26,089 nt of DNA. Origin: Gracilaria caudata (lineage: Eukaryota > Rhodophyta > Florideophyceae > Gracilariales > Gracilariaceae). A program made the translations under genes and the position numbers. The notes under the pieces were generated by a model. The model worked only from the letters and a program-made list of their open reading frames with translations, searched no databases and had not been told where the DNA came from. Numbering within the stretch: position 1 is the first letter of the stretch; the number at the start of each line of letters is the position of its first letter. The stretch lies in contig JASCIV010000292.1 in NCBI GenBank assembly GCA_030374735.1, positions 1 to 26,089 of the forward strand, given 5' to 3'. Positions 9,094-18,987 of this stretch are shown piece after piece.

Positions 9094-9596
9094 ATGGAGC
9101 GTGCCTATGATCATTTTCTCCGATTCATCATGTCTGAGGAAAGTTCAGAAAGTACCCCCTCAAACTCGTCTCATTCCTCTCCCAAGCCTCCTCGCCATTT
9201 TGATGATTTTGTTGTCCAAGCTCACGTCTCCGATTACGTCGTCACCCATCAAGACATCAATAGTACCCTGGCTGTACTGCGGGTACAGTTATAGTAGCCC
9301 GAGGTCACGTAGCGGTTATCAACGGTACGTACACTCGTTTGTAACTTAACCCTCACGTGACTCACGGCGGATTTGCTGGCCACATTGCCTCCACGCCTCC
9401 TCCTTCCGACATCGCCGTCCTCACAGATGCATGCAAGGTAGTGACATATGCGGATGAGGGTTGTGATTACCAGACTGGGCGTACTTCTTACCTAAGCCGT
9501 CATCATTCGACGAGGCATAAGAAAACAAAGCGGATTGTGTGTCCTGATTGTGGAAGGCGAAAAGACTCCATGAAATATCAAAGACTTTACCTGTGA
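9094..9596 (+). pseudogene. Zinc-finger-like gene relic, possibly two exons
   Basis: The first part (ATG at 9094, or the second ATG at 9130) reads a Ser/Pro-rich stretch then DDFVVQAHVSDYVVTHQDIN and stops at 9292-9294. A possible donor at gtactgc in its last codons and a good pyrimidine-rich acceptor (cctcacag near 9424) could join it to the second part. That part has GCDYQTGRTSYLSRHHSTRH followed by CPDCGRR. The L-x2-H-x4-H spacing and the CDY start resemble a C2H2 finger, but the first Cys of the usual C-x2-4-C pair is missing, so the finger looks broken. The splice model is a guess; two unrelated fragments remain possible. Confidence 0.35.
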
Positions 9597-9839
9597 TGTG
9601 GACATGGAATACGAGATAAGTTATTTGCGAAAGAGAAACTAAAGCTGATCTAACACAACACGGGGATATATATTTACGGAACTTGGAGCAGCGTTGATGA
9701 AAAGGTTATAAGGGCAGATAAGACTTTTTCCACGTGCCATGCACATGCACAAGGAAGGTCTTTGCTCCAGTAGGAGGAAGAAATCGAATCAATCGTTCTC
9801 CCAAAATCTTTCAATGTCATTGCCAAGCCACTGTATCCA

Positions 9840-11640
9840 TTAATATCGGTTGTCATGAACCAATTTCTCAATCGTATCCTGCGACACCCTTCCAAGCCCT
9901 TTACAGGGCGTTCTTGTCAGTATCAGAGCAGAGGACAGGCGGGAAGAGGAGAGAAACTCTTTGTCAACATCTACACCGAGCATCTTCTTTCTTCGGTTTT
10001 GCATTTCTTGCGATCATCTTCAACGTTTCTTCTAGTGCAGAACATGGCATAGAGGCGCCACGCAGCATAGCTGCCTCTGGGCCGTCAAGTTTCTTCTCCA
10101 TTAGCGCTATCATGGTCTCCGCCTTTTCAACTTCCTCAAAAATGCATCTGGCCGGATAATCGTCGAGAAGGTCAGGCGCGGCAACTGCACCACTGCCAAT
10201 TCCATTCAACGTCTGCATCAAACCATAGTTGATCCCTAGTGAAACGACGGAGTCACCCTTGTACGCCTATGCTGTCGAGTAAACTTCCGGATGAACGCCG
10301 CATACGTGCAAAGCCCATCAGATGCTCGAAAGGAATTGAAGTCCAGATACAAATATAATCGAGCCCTGGTCATCCCGTCAATCTTCAGTGCATCCAAGTA
10401 ACCTCTGACCAATGGAATGGGCCCCGTGAATGCACTTCCTTCGGCGCTCCCGTTTCGACAAAGCGGTTTGCTGTTGAAGATCTCATCCAACGTAAGAAAG
10501 TCAAACAGGTCAGAATCAGGTTCCCAACCATCAGTCGCGTGACAAAAGTTATCAATATCAACATCTCCAAATGGACTGTCCAATGAAGTGTTGTGCACAT
10601 GTCCACAGTCACAAAGAAAGCTCGATCCTGAGGAAGACCCGAAGATGTGCTTTCTGAAGTAAAACGCTTAAGTCTTCGAAGCGTCCCGCAAATGCGCCGT
10701 TTTCATATTCTCATCCACCCTCGACATTGAAACATAAAAGTTGAGACTGAACGCCAGAATCACCCTGGACAGTAAAACAATTAACACAGAGAACGCAGCT
10801 TTCTCAAAATCAAGGCGTCCGACTTCTATAGAACGGAACTCTGTTCTCCATCCAATATCCGTGCGTAGTGGTGGGGGCTTGAAGCGAACTGTGTTCCATT
10901 GATGCTCTGAATCTTCTCGAAGTGGTCAGGAGAATTTGCGTTATCCTGTTCAACGCTCTCTTCGTAAATGAAAAGTGGGTCGCGGATAAACAGATGAGCA
11001 ATAATATTGTGTTGCGCCAACAAATGGTCCACATCTCCTTCGCGAAGTCGTCTTTCGTCTATACGCGTCCTGATCAATCGGAATTGGGAGGTCATTGTGC
11101 TCTCCGATCGGTCTCTGGCACGATCCGAAAGATAACAGTCGATGGAACTGTACCTAGACTTGGGGATGAACCCAGAAATCTCTTCTTGAAGCGCCTTGTT
11201 ATCCAGGGCAGCCGAGATGACGTCCTAACGCACATCAGTATTTAACCAGCAGTCCACGCAATGCAGGCGTGGCCGCCGTTATCGAGAGCATAACCGGTAC
11301 CATAACGGCAACTTGGTCGTACAAAAAGCGAATCTCACTCATGTCATCCAAAATTGGAACGTCACTAGTGTTACTCGCATCATTACTGAGAAAGCGTTCT
11401 CTGGCTTTTCTGAACAAGACACGATGTTTCGCATCTTCTGGGATGAGAGGCATGTTATGTGGCGTATTATCATCAAGAAACAGGGAACCTCGATAGAAAC
11501 CTTTCTTCTACGCCGCAATCGAATGTTTCTTGTGGATGTCGAAAAAGGAGGATGCGGACTGATGACGTGATCACTTATGAAAAATGTAACACAATGAGGT
11601 TGGATGAAGTCTGGCCTTCTCCAGATGGAGGAGAAGGCTG
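9840..11640 (-). pseudogene. GCLC: Glutamate-cysteine ligase catalytic subunit pseudogene
   Basis: The intact enzyme joins glutamate and cysteine with ATP, the first step of glutathione synthesis. Minus-strand blocks follow the eukaryotic GCLC order: HPPFSTSTRNIRLRR (about 11540), FLYDQV and AATPALRG (about 11250-11330), DVISAALD, KSRYSSIDCYLS, NIIAHLFIRDPLFIYEE, DHFEKIQS (about 10910), WNTVRFKPPP, IGWRTEFRSIEV, DFEKAAF, RVDENMK (about 10710), FYFRKHIF, LTLDEIFNS, a helix ending TYAAFIRKFTRQH, and YKGDSVVSLGINYGLM (about 10220). Frame changes occur near 11490, 11240, 10905, 10265 and 9980. Nonsense codons lie at 11225-11227 (TAG, where the family has Trp) and 10668-10670 (TAA). The family's strongly conserved MDxMxFGMG-type block is missing between ILDDM and SEIRFLYDQ. 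The 5' part of the gene is absent. The frame after about 10180 extends beyond the usual C-terminus and may be a lineage-specific tail. Confidence 0.85.
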
Positions 11641-11649
11641 GCTGACGCT

Positions 11650-12995
11650 CCTTTAATACAGAACTTGTAACAGTCTAGATCCTTCTAACACTATGCTACA
11701 AGCTAGCTACTGTCTTGTACAGCGTGAGCTACAAGCCGATGACGGTGATCACGCGTTACATAGCTTGTAGTGCTACGTTTGTATTACAAAAAACGACTTC
11801 GAAACAGGCCCAAATGGGCTTGTAGGTGGTGTAGTAAACACGCCACATCCAGCTCTGGGTAAGATACAAACTTTGTATTACAAGGCAGGCCCGAATATTT
11901 GACTAACTACCATGAAATACGAGTGACTACTGACTGCCATAAACATCAGAAAAAAAGTTCTAGTCATTTCAGTCAAAGATAGTACACGTACAAAAATTTA
12001 CACGTACCAAATCAAGTACCCAATGAGAGTTTTACAAGTATGCATGATGCATATGCGCTTGTCCCGTCCCGATCTTTGTGGTTGAGTGTGATGTTGCTTC
12101 GGAAGATCTTTCTATTTAGCTAAGAAGCAATAATATCCCTCATTAGCGAAAGTGCTTGTCAAATTGGATCGGCAATTGCGCCAACATGATCATCATGGTG
12201 GGGCTATATCGCGGTGTTTTGACAGTTGGCAATGCATGTGAAGATGATGAATAATCGGCTCTGCTACGGCAAATTTAGAGACAGCCCATTCTGTGAACAA
12301 TCTAGACTAACTTGTAAAGATGTGGATATAACTGCCGTATTTGTACAAACTATTTTCGCAAAATATGGATACTGACTGAATGTTATAGGGGTGAAAGTAC
12401 CATTGTGGTCATTACCTTTTTTTATTGTTTTTAGAGCCCTTGGACTACCAGATCTGGCATTTTGGTGAGTACTTGAGTATTTATTTTGCCAGTCTGGCAG
12501 TCACAAATACGACCCCCTGGAATATAATAAAGGAACTTTACAATCGGAACCAGAGAACGCCGAGAGTTTATGATTAGAAAGGGCTGAACTCACTTCAAAA
12601 AAGACCGGAGTATACTATCGCAAGATAGAGTATCACGTCACGTTACTCACTCAAGATAGAGTAGCTTCACGTTGGGGACGCAGATTGTTAGGTCGAAAGT
12701 TTGGGAGGTGAGGTTGAGATACGCGCTTGGCGTGAGCATGGTGGCATTAGGGACGCGGGGCGGTGTTTGAATTGGGCGAGGGCCTGCTAGTGCGCCTTCT
12801 TCGTGCACGAAAGCTACGGAGTGGTGTTCAAGGCGGACATGGAGTGAGGTGACTGTAGATTCTCCAGAGAGAAGGTGCGGTGGCGTGTACTGCTGTAGAC
12901 AACTCGAGGAAGACAGAGTAACTGGTTGAGGTTGGCTGCACGACTATCTTTGGCACTGGTGGTTCCTTATCACAGACTACAATTGAAGCAACAAG
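11650..12995. other. AT-rich non-coding region with short repeats
   Basis: No open frame of note. A 10-bp inverted repeat (ctacaagcta 11696-11705, tagcttgtag 11761-11770) and a direct repeat tttgtattacaa (11778-11789 and 11872-11883), each followed by a caggcccnaat motif, suggest the end of a small mobile element or MITE-like debris next to the 5' break of the ligase relic. A further short repeat, caagatagagta, occurs twice near 12622 and 12652. Confidence 0.4.
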
Positions 12996-13268
12996 TTGCT
13001 GAACGCCGAGGTATCTTTGAGTCGTTCGAGGCAGCTACGCTACTTCGGCGTCCGTTCTTGTGACTGGTATCTATACTTCCTTTTTCTTTGTATCGTTGGT
13101 CTCAGCGGTCTACTGGGGTTTCAGGCTCGCTGTGGTAGTTTTCACACGCCAGACTGGCCCCAGCTGGACACGTTGACACATGACGCGGCCTCGATGCTCG
13201 CACGGGCTGAACCACAGATGTGTTTCTACGGCAGCCCACCGATCGTCAAGCGCGAGCGCAACGCGTAA
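12996..13268 (+). pseudogene. Membrane-protein-like fragment
   Basis: A 90-codon plus-strand frame without ATG contains a hydrophobic span (WYLYFLFLCIVGLSGLLGF) followed by a polar part ending at TAA (13266-13268). Just upstream, another frame reads QQVAERRGIFESFEAATLLRR, also protein-like but out of phase. The order TM then ectodomain-like sequence loosely recalls the intact membrane gene at 13971, but I see no alignable motif. A decayed relative or a gene exon are both possible. Confidence 0.25.
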
Positions 13269-13342
13269 CGCACAACGCGCTCGGCGATCAGGTGTATGAC
13301 ACTGTTACAGGAACGGCAGTATCTTCGTAGAAGGGGAGCCAA

Positions 13343-13678
13343 TTACCTAACAAAGATGGCCCTGAAGGGCTCGTATGTGCGAAACAGCGCGTAGTTCATG
13401 CTCACCGAAACCGCGTTCGCCGTCACGCAGATAAAGGCATAAAATGCAAAGATTCTTTCTGCGGCGTCAGCGGCCAGTTCTAGAACATGGCGATGCTCAG
13501 CGCGTATGCGAGTGCGCAAATCTTGCGCGCGCACAGGTCTGTCCACCCGTCGCAACGTCATCCCCAGCATCATACAGTACCTTAAAGCCACGCCATACAG
13601 CCAGTATGACAACCAGTGCCTCAGCGCCACTCTCCGCCACGCCGCGCTAAGCCTCCACTCTGTCACGCAATCACGCAT
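13343..13678 (-). CDS. Short ORF, 111 aa, hypothetical
   Basis: An ATG at 13678 opens a 111-codon frame ending in TAA at 13343-13345. It is Arg- and aromatic-rich (HWLSYWLYGVALRYCMMLGM) with a second hydrophobic patch (IFAFYAFICVTANAVSVSMN), so a small membrane-associated product is conceivable. It is divergent from the 483-aa membrane gene that starts 293 bp to the right, which would allow a shared promoter. No family is recognised, and it could equally be a terminal exon or relic. Confidence 0.3.
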   Translation of the reverse strand: MRDCVTEWRLSAAWRRVALRHWLSYWLYGVALRYCMMLGMTLRRVDRPVRAQDLRTRIRAEHRHVLELAADAAERIFAFYAFICVTANAVSVSMNYALFRTYEPFRAIFVR

Positions 13679-13970
13679 TCACCGCCGCTGTCATGCATAC
13701 GCAATTTCGATGTCATTAATTCGCGGGGTGCGTACCAGACTAACTCATACAAAGAACTGGTTGGCTGAGATTTACGCAATAGTGCGAAAAACTTATGACA
13801 ACATATGAAACCAATATCGCTATGCTGTAGGACTTTGGCGAGCTCTACACCTCATAGGGACCAAATAACCTGAGCATCATGATGATGTTAATATCAAGGG
13901 CGGCACTCGGAAACCTCCAACCTCTTTCACCACATGCTTTCGCTTTCCACTCGTCATCCGGCCTGGCACG

Positions 13971-15422
13971 ATGGCAATACGGACAGACATAAACGTGAGC
14001 GCATTCAATATCATCCGCTACCTCCTACTGAGCTTTGTGCTTGACATCATCGTGCGAAACAGTCTCAACAGTTTTGAACACTTTCGTCGTCGCCTAAGCC
14101 TTCATCGCGGACATTCAGTGTGCGTACCAGGCTATCGTATAGACCGATATAATAGCCTCAGACTATTCACGTCTGGCCATCTTCTGCCTGGCTTGGTGCT
14201 GCTGTTAGTGTCTGTCCTGGCTTATACCACGGAGCTTGCCCTTGAGTACGCGGTGGACTCGAGCGCCATTCGCTACGCCGTTCCGGGCAACGTGACGCGC
14301 GTGGAACAGAGGACTGGCGTTTGCTTGCTGGACGACCAGATCACCACAGGAAATCATCTCGACACCGCCTTCATCGCCGAACAATGTGTCATATTGGAAG
14401 ACAATACATACCGGCTGTACCGCCCCATCTGGGCAGAATCTACAAGTGAGAACGATAGAGTCAATGACTATGGACTGCGAGTTTTATGTGAAGCGGTCGA
14501 GGACAACCTCCTGTACGAAGGAGAAGGGATCTATGGCCCTTCTGTGACGAGCAAGGAATCTCCGGAAGTGCTCGAGCTGATCCACGCGCTCAGCGAGAAC
14601 TCGCATAATACAGTGGGAGACGTATGGCTGCCGCTGATCGTGTTGAATGTGACTTCGCGTGATGTGTTTCAAACCGTTTCGTTTGCTACGCCTTCAGAGC
14701 AGTTTTCCGCCTCGTTTTTCGTTACGAATGTGACGGGAACCACTGTGCGATGCTTGGGCTTCGCAGTGGGCCTTGAAAAGCAAAACTCGTCGCTAGTGCA
14801 AGTGGTGGGATGTGCGGATGGCTTCGATGAGGAAAGCTCGCTCGTGCTCACTTATGGCTCGAGCTTTGTTGAGCTGGGCTCCAACGCACGTGCTGGTGGT
14901 GAGCGCGATGAGTGGAGCACGCTCGTGCCGTTTGAGATCCGCACGCGTGTACCGCGCTTCTTCAAAGGAGTAAGAATAGAAGGCTCAGACTCTTTAGCGG
15001 CTGCGGGAGCGTATTCTTCGTATCTTGCGCGCGCGTTCCCGCAGGATGTGATCAACCTCAACAAATACGCCATTGTGTATCGATACTGCGATGTAATTCC
15101 GTTGGCGGTTCGGAATGGCTCATCGTGGGAGGAAGTATATGAATTCGCGAGCTCCGAAGTGCGGGTGACAGCGACGGTGGAAGAATGGGCGATCGGGCTG
15201 GCGGTATGCTGGGTAGTGGTTGTTACGGCGGCCAATTTGCTGGTGTCTTTGGTGGCGGCTTGGAAGAAAATGCCTAACAAAGTGCTTGGGGAACAAGATA
15301 TTCTTCGGCGGTGGGCTGAGGAGAACGGTGCAAAGCAGTTGGAAGGGGGGGCGGTGCCGTTTTTGTCTGTTGAAGGGGGAATGAAAGGCGGGCGTATCAC
15401 TGCGGCCCTGAAGCGCATATGA
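13971..15422 (+). CDS. 483-aa membrane protein with large ectodomain, unknown family
   Basis: An uninterrupted frame from ATG 13971 to TGA 15420-15422. Hydrophobic segments are a weak one near residues 17-30 (IIRYLLLSFVLDII), a strong one near 72-92 (LLPGLVLLLVSVLAY) and a strong one near 406-431 (WAIGLAVCWVVVVTAANLLV), followed by a basic, Gly-rich C-terminal tail. Between the last two lies a region of about 310 residues with several N-glycosylation sequons (NVT, NSS, NGS) and conserved-looking Cys (GVCLLDD, AEQCVIL, RVLCEAV, VVGCADG, YRYCDVI). This fits an extracellular or lumenal domain. It could be a receptor or surface protein; I see no enzyme motif. Later GC-rich fragments in the window (23830-24570) may be distant decayed relatives. 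Confidence 0.8.
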   Translation: MAIRTDINVSAFNIIRYLLLSFVLDIIVRNSLNSFEHFRRRLSLHRGHSVCVPGYRIDRYNSLRLFTSGHLLPGLVLLLVSVLAYTTELALEYAVDSSAIRYAVPGNVTRVEQRTGVCLLDDQITTGNHLDTAFIAEQCVILEDNTYRLYRPIWAESTSENDRVNDYGLRVLCEAVEDNLLYEGEGIYGPSVTSKESPEVLELIHALSENSHNTVGDVWLPLIVLNVTSRDVFQTVSFATPSEQFSASFFVTNVTGTTVRCLGFAVGLEKQNSSLVQVVGCADGFDEESSLVLTYGSSFVELGSNARAGGERDEWSTLVPFEIRTRVPRFFKGVRIEGSDSLAAAGAYSSYLARAFPQDVINLNKYAIVYRYCDVIPLAVRNGSSWEEVYEFASSEVRVTATVEEWAIGLAVCWVVVVTAANLLVSLVAAWKKMPNKVLGEQDILRRWAEENGAKQLEGGAVPFLSVEGGMKGGRITAALKRI

Positions 15423-16060
15423 TATCAGTGCTATACGGCAACTTGAACCACTTTGGCCATCGAATGCGAGCGAAGAAGAGGTGTTTCGTGCTCATCACGT
15501 GTGTGTGCGTAGAGATGTACGTTACTTGTGTTCCCTCAAGTTTTATTTATGATTCAAGGTGTAGATTAAGCCTAAACTGTATACCTGGTAACTTTGGCAA
15601 CTTATGTTAGTGCCTTTGCGGAAATCAACTCTAAAAGAACAGAAGGAGCGCATCATAAAGCTCGTTCTCTCGGTCTCGCACCTTACTCATCTGCGTTCCT
15701 AGCTTACAGCCCGAGCTCGAGCGCTCGTCATGTACGTGTAGCCAACGCACGTGACATTTTCTCCCGTAACAAGACGGAAGGAGATGCAAGGATGAATAAC
15801 ATTAAAGAGTTTCTCTGTTTGTCAAGGGGGCACGTGGGTGTGTCCGTCGGCAAGCACCAAGGTGCACGGAGAGATGCGACTGTGAATGAAGAATGTAACC
15901 TTGTTGCGCGAGACTTTGGGGGACTTCACCCTCCCGCCGACGTCAGCGGTGTGATCCGTGTGTGTAGTAGAGGGTGAAACAATGGTGATTCGAGAAAGCT
16001 ATGAGGCTGCTGATTGATGAGTGGTGTCTCTCTTCAGTTTGATAGGTGTGCGGAGGTCTA
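15423..16060 (+). other. Intergenic, no supported gene
   Basis: Downstream of the 483-aa gene. A 127-codon plus frame (15594-15977) has no ATG at its start, no motif and ordinary composition. I do not call it. Nothing else stands out. Confidence 0.3.
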
Positions 16061-16063
16061 ATG

Positions 16064-16680
16064 TTATGCGCCTATGGAAGTGATGCCGTTGGATCCCTCG
16101 GGGCAACGCATCGTGCAATGCTTCATGCAAAGCGTCATACACAACACGAGGCCACGGTGCACGGTGCCTACAGTCTGCGTCTGAGTGCGGAGCACCATTA
16201 GCTCCCCCCCTCTCTGCTTATAGTATAAGTATGAGTATCTTACAGGCAAGCGAGTGCTGACCGCGGGCCGCGCAGTGATGGCTTCACGCTGCGACATGCG
16301 ACTACCCAGCATGAGAAGCGCAAGAATCGAATCCAGAAGCCCTCCATTCGTCAACGCGCTGAAGCAGCGCGTAAAAGCAGCGCTGAAAAAGGGCACGAGC
16401 ACGTTTGCGCCAGAAGATGAAGCGCTACGTTGAGCAGTTGTGCGACTGCGTTGCTGTCAGCATTAATGCGCGTCATTGCAAGGCAGTCAGAGCTCTGGTG
16501 ACTGGCAAGACAGTGGGAACAACCAACGCAGGCCCAGATGGCCACGCGCTCGTTGCTGATGAGCTCCGAGGTGGCCGAAGGCAGTGATGCGCTCGTCGCG
16601 ACGTGCACCTTCGTACAGATGATTGGCGCACTTTGTGTAATTTCTGAGGCTGTAATGCGTTTTGTACTAAGTGTCTGCAA
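16064..16680 (-). pseudogene. Unassigned coding-like frames on the minus strand
   Basis: Two overlapping minus-strand frames fit as one frameshifted sequence. 16680-16351 contains SLPSATSELISNERVAIWAC and ALLLRAASAR. 16402-16064 contains FSALTNGGLLDSILALLMLG followed by a Tyr-rich RYSYLYYKQRGG. Both are helical-looking and switch at about 16351-16402. The opposite strand also has a frame (MKRYVEQLCDCVAVSINARH near 16420), so the strand choice is uncertain. No family is recognised. Confidence 0.25.
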
Positions 16681-16699
16681 AATAGAAATTTGAATTCAA

Positions 16700-17655
16700 A
16701 AATACAGGAGCCACGCAGCTGACCCGACATCTACGCAGCGCAATCCATGTAGCGGTAAACGCCGCGCAGTTCTGCCAGGAAGCTGCCCATGGCGTTTAAG
16801 TACTATGTAAGCGAACAGTGCCGATCGCCATCCACAGCGAGCGCCGAAGCGCACAAACACGTGTTTCAATTTCAAGATGGGAGTCCTCGGGCTCTCGTCT
16901 TTCACACCAGCGGTTCACGCGGCGGGAAACAGTGCGCCTTCACACTGCGAATGCGTCTGAGATGTAGCCATATCATCATTGGTACCTACTTCGTTTCAAG
17001 TATGCTTGCTTTGGGCACTTTTCCGATCACGACACCATTCTGAACCGCAACTTACTTCGGAATTCAAAGGGATGCGTAAGAAATATGAAGGCGTCAAACG
17101 CGATGTGGCACGCAATACCTCCTAGCAGATCCCTATTCTTACCCCGCACGAGTGACAACCGCGAAGGAGTCGAAAAACCTTATCGTAGTTTGGAGAACTG
17201 TGTGGAACAACTTGTAGGGCACGTTCACTGACAGCAGTGAACGTTTTCGATTGGGTTCCACTGCAGTCGATGGGTCGCACGACCGATTGAAAACGATTTA
17301 ACTCTATTACAACGCGTGGTTGAAACAATTTAAGCCACAAAATCTGTTAAATGGAACGGGGATTGTGCTCAACTGCCTAGAATCATTCTGCGTCTCTATT
17401 CTTTGTTTCTTCGAGGTCTTCCTCAAATACCGGTGGGAACACCGGGAACATTATTTTTTACCCAATCGGAGCAATCGCAACTGGAATACACTGCAAGACT
17501 AACTCTGAAACGAAGCCAGAAGTAGAAGCCAGAAGAAGAACCGACTCCCGAACTGGAATGAGATTCATGACCGAATTTGGAACCCACACAAAACAAGCAA
17601 GTTGGTACCTCCCAAAAGCTTTATTTTGTGATCAGCGAAGTGGCTGAGCGGCTCG
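16700..17655. other. Intergenic region
   Basis: No gene that I can support. An 84-codon plus frame at 16789-17043 begins with ATG but has no recognisable feature beyond a weak hydrophobic end. The segment just before 17656 is presumably the promoter and 5'-UTR of the next gene. Confidence 0.3.
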
Positions 17656-18383
17656 ATGGATTTTCGCAATTATCAGCAACAACCGTTTATTGGCAGGTTT
17701 GCATATGAATCAGAGAACTCCGCATCTCGAATTCTTGGTTATGTAACAGTCGCAGGGTACTCTTTTATGCAAGGGAGCTCATAAGCAACTGGACAGCTGA
17801 CTTTACTTAACTCAACCCCAGGAATAGAGCTATCAAAGTGGTTCTCAACACTATATTTGCTTTCTACATTGCGTTTACAATAGTTTGGACCATCAAGAAC
17901 CATGATGGTTACATATTATACCAGGGAAATCCTATGCTTGCAGTGTACTTGTTCAGTGCTGTGGCGGTTCTTGGAATTGGGGTACGTTTAGCGGAGGACT
18001 TCTACAAACGATACTGGTATACTCGCCCAAGTATGGTCATCGTGTTCTGAGTGACTCTGCGTATAACCTCACCTTTTGAAGCATTACTCGTGGCGCAAGG
18101 AGCATTTCTATTCACACGAGAGCAACCTAACCCTGGTGAGCGTGTGATTGGCATTATGATGATAACCGTTTTCGTCGGGATAACAATCGTCATCTTGACA
18201 GCCGTTCTACACATGAATAAGACGTTGTTCGGCATCAGCCTACTCATTAGTAGTGGTGTTATCTCGGGCATCCTGATGCACAATATGCTCATTATAACCG
18301 TTGTGGACGCTTTGGCTGCTTCATGTATTTTGTGCAGAGCTTGGTGTTGTACACGACGTTCACCTACCGACTTCTTATTTTGA
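17656..18383 (+). CDS. Small multi-span membrane protein with short introns
   Basis: Exon 1 (17656-17696) starts MDFRNYQQQPFIG and ends at a donor gtttgc. A 125-nt intron (17697-17821) has a branch-like cttaac and ends ccccag. Exon 2 then reads NRAIKVVLNTIFAFYIAFTI in frame. Exon 2 continues through a second span (LAVYLFSAVAVLGIGV) and would meet TGA at 18048-18050. A 51-nt intron (18031-18081; starts gtatgg, branch-like tataac, ends ttgaag) removes this TGA and keeps the frame, giving exon 3 (18082-18383) with GIMMITVFVGITIVILTAVL and FGISLLISSGVISGILMHN spans. The spliced product is 183 aa with four or five membrane spans. If the mini-intron is not spliced, the gene is truncated at 89 aa or dead. 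Family not recognised. Confidence 0.6.
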
Positions 18384-18636
18384 TACAACTCTTTGTCTTG
18401 TCGTTGTTAAGAAGACAAAGATATTCAGGTGAAAACAACTCCGATTAGGAGGAGCCAATAGAGTGAAGTGAGGAAGCATGACTGGAATTATCGAAGAAGC
18501 AAGATAAATTTTCGCTACTTGGCAGTGGAACGAGTGGTTTTGACCCAAAACTATTGCACGCCATCAACCTTACAAGGAGAACGAGAAAGGATTGAACGCG
18601 GAATTGAGCAAGTTATAATAATATTGTTCTGGGGGG

Positions 18637-18719
18637 AGTGGCCGCGCCAGGACTTGAACCTGGTGTCACGGTCTTCTCAAGAAGTACTCACAGTGGTTAC
18701 CGATTGAGCTATGGCCGCT
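18637..18719 (-). tRNA. tRNA-like element (tRNA pseudogene, SINE head or odd tRNA)
   Basis: The minus strand has a near-perfect internal A box (TAGCTCAATCGG) and B box (GGTTCAAGTCC) with a 5-bp T stem (CCAGG/CCTGG) around the TTCAAGT loop. The A-to-B distance is about 7 nt longer than in a 76-nt tRNA. The ends AGCGGCC and GGCCACT can pair with one C-A mismatch, but three extra bases (CGC) separate them from the T stem. The strand after the T stem does not pair with the bases in front of the A box. No clean anticodon stem-loop was found, and no T run follows within 40 nt. I therefore favour a degenerate tRNA or tRNA-derived SINE, but an intron-bearing non-canonical tRNA cannot be excluded. Confidence 0.45.
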
Positions 18720-18987
18720 CATGTGCTTGCCCAAAGCACGTAGCCGGAGGTGTTGAAGTACGGTACTAATAATAGGCGATCTGCAGTGAAGTCAAACATG
18801 ATTTGTTGCTGTTGCCGCTTTTTTGTTGGTTCATTCGATGGAAGGCTTTCCTCTCTGCCTTTCTAGTTCTGCACCAACACCGCTAAGAATCTGGTGCCCA
18901 CCCCCTCCCCCCGCTTTGCGCTTTGCGGCTCAATGGTATTTCTCATTATTATCCGTGTTCTTCTCTTGAGTGAAGCTCACATGCAGC

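Noticed and set aside
9674..9895. Minus-strand frame with a WHVEK motif resembling a MULE transposase
   Set aside because: The resemblance is short. A neighbouring minus-strand frame reads a more protein-like sequence continuing from the ligase relic across the same DNA, so the motif is probably chance.
18048..18050. TGA as selenocysteine codon in the membrane-protein gene
   Set aside because: It lies in a membrane-flanking segment with no redox motif, no downstream SECIS-like hairpin was evident, and a 51-nt intron explains it more simply.
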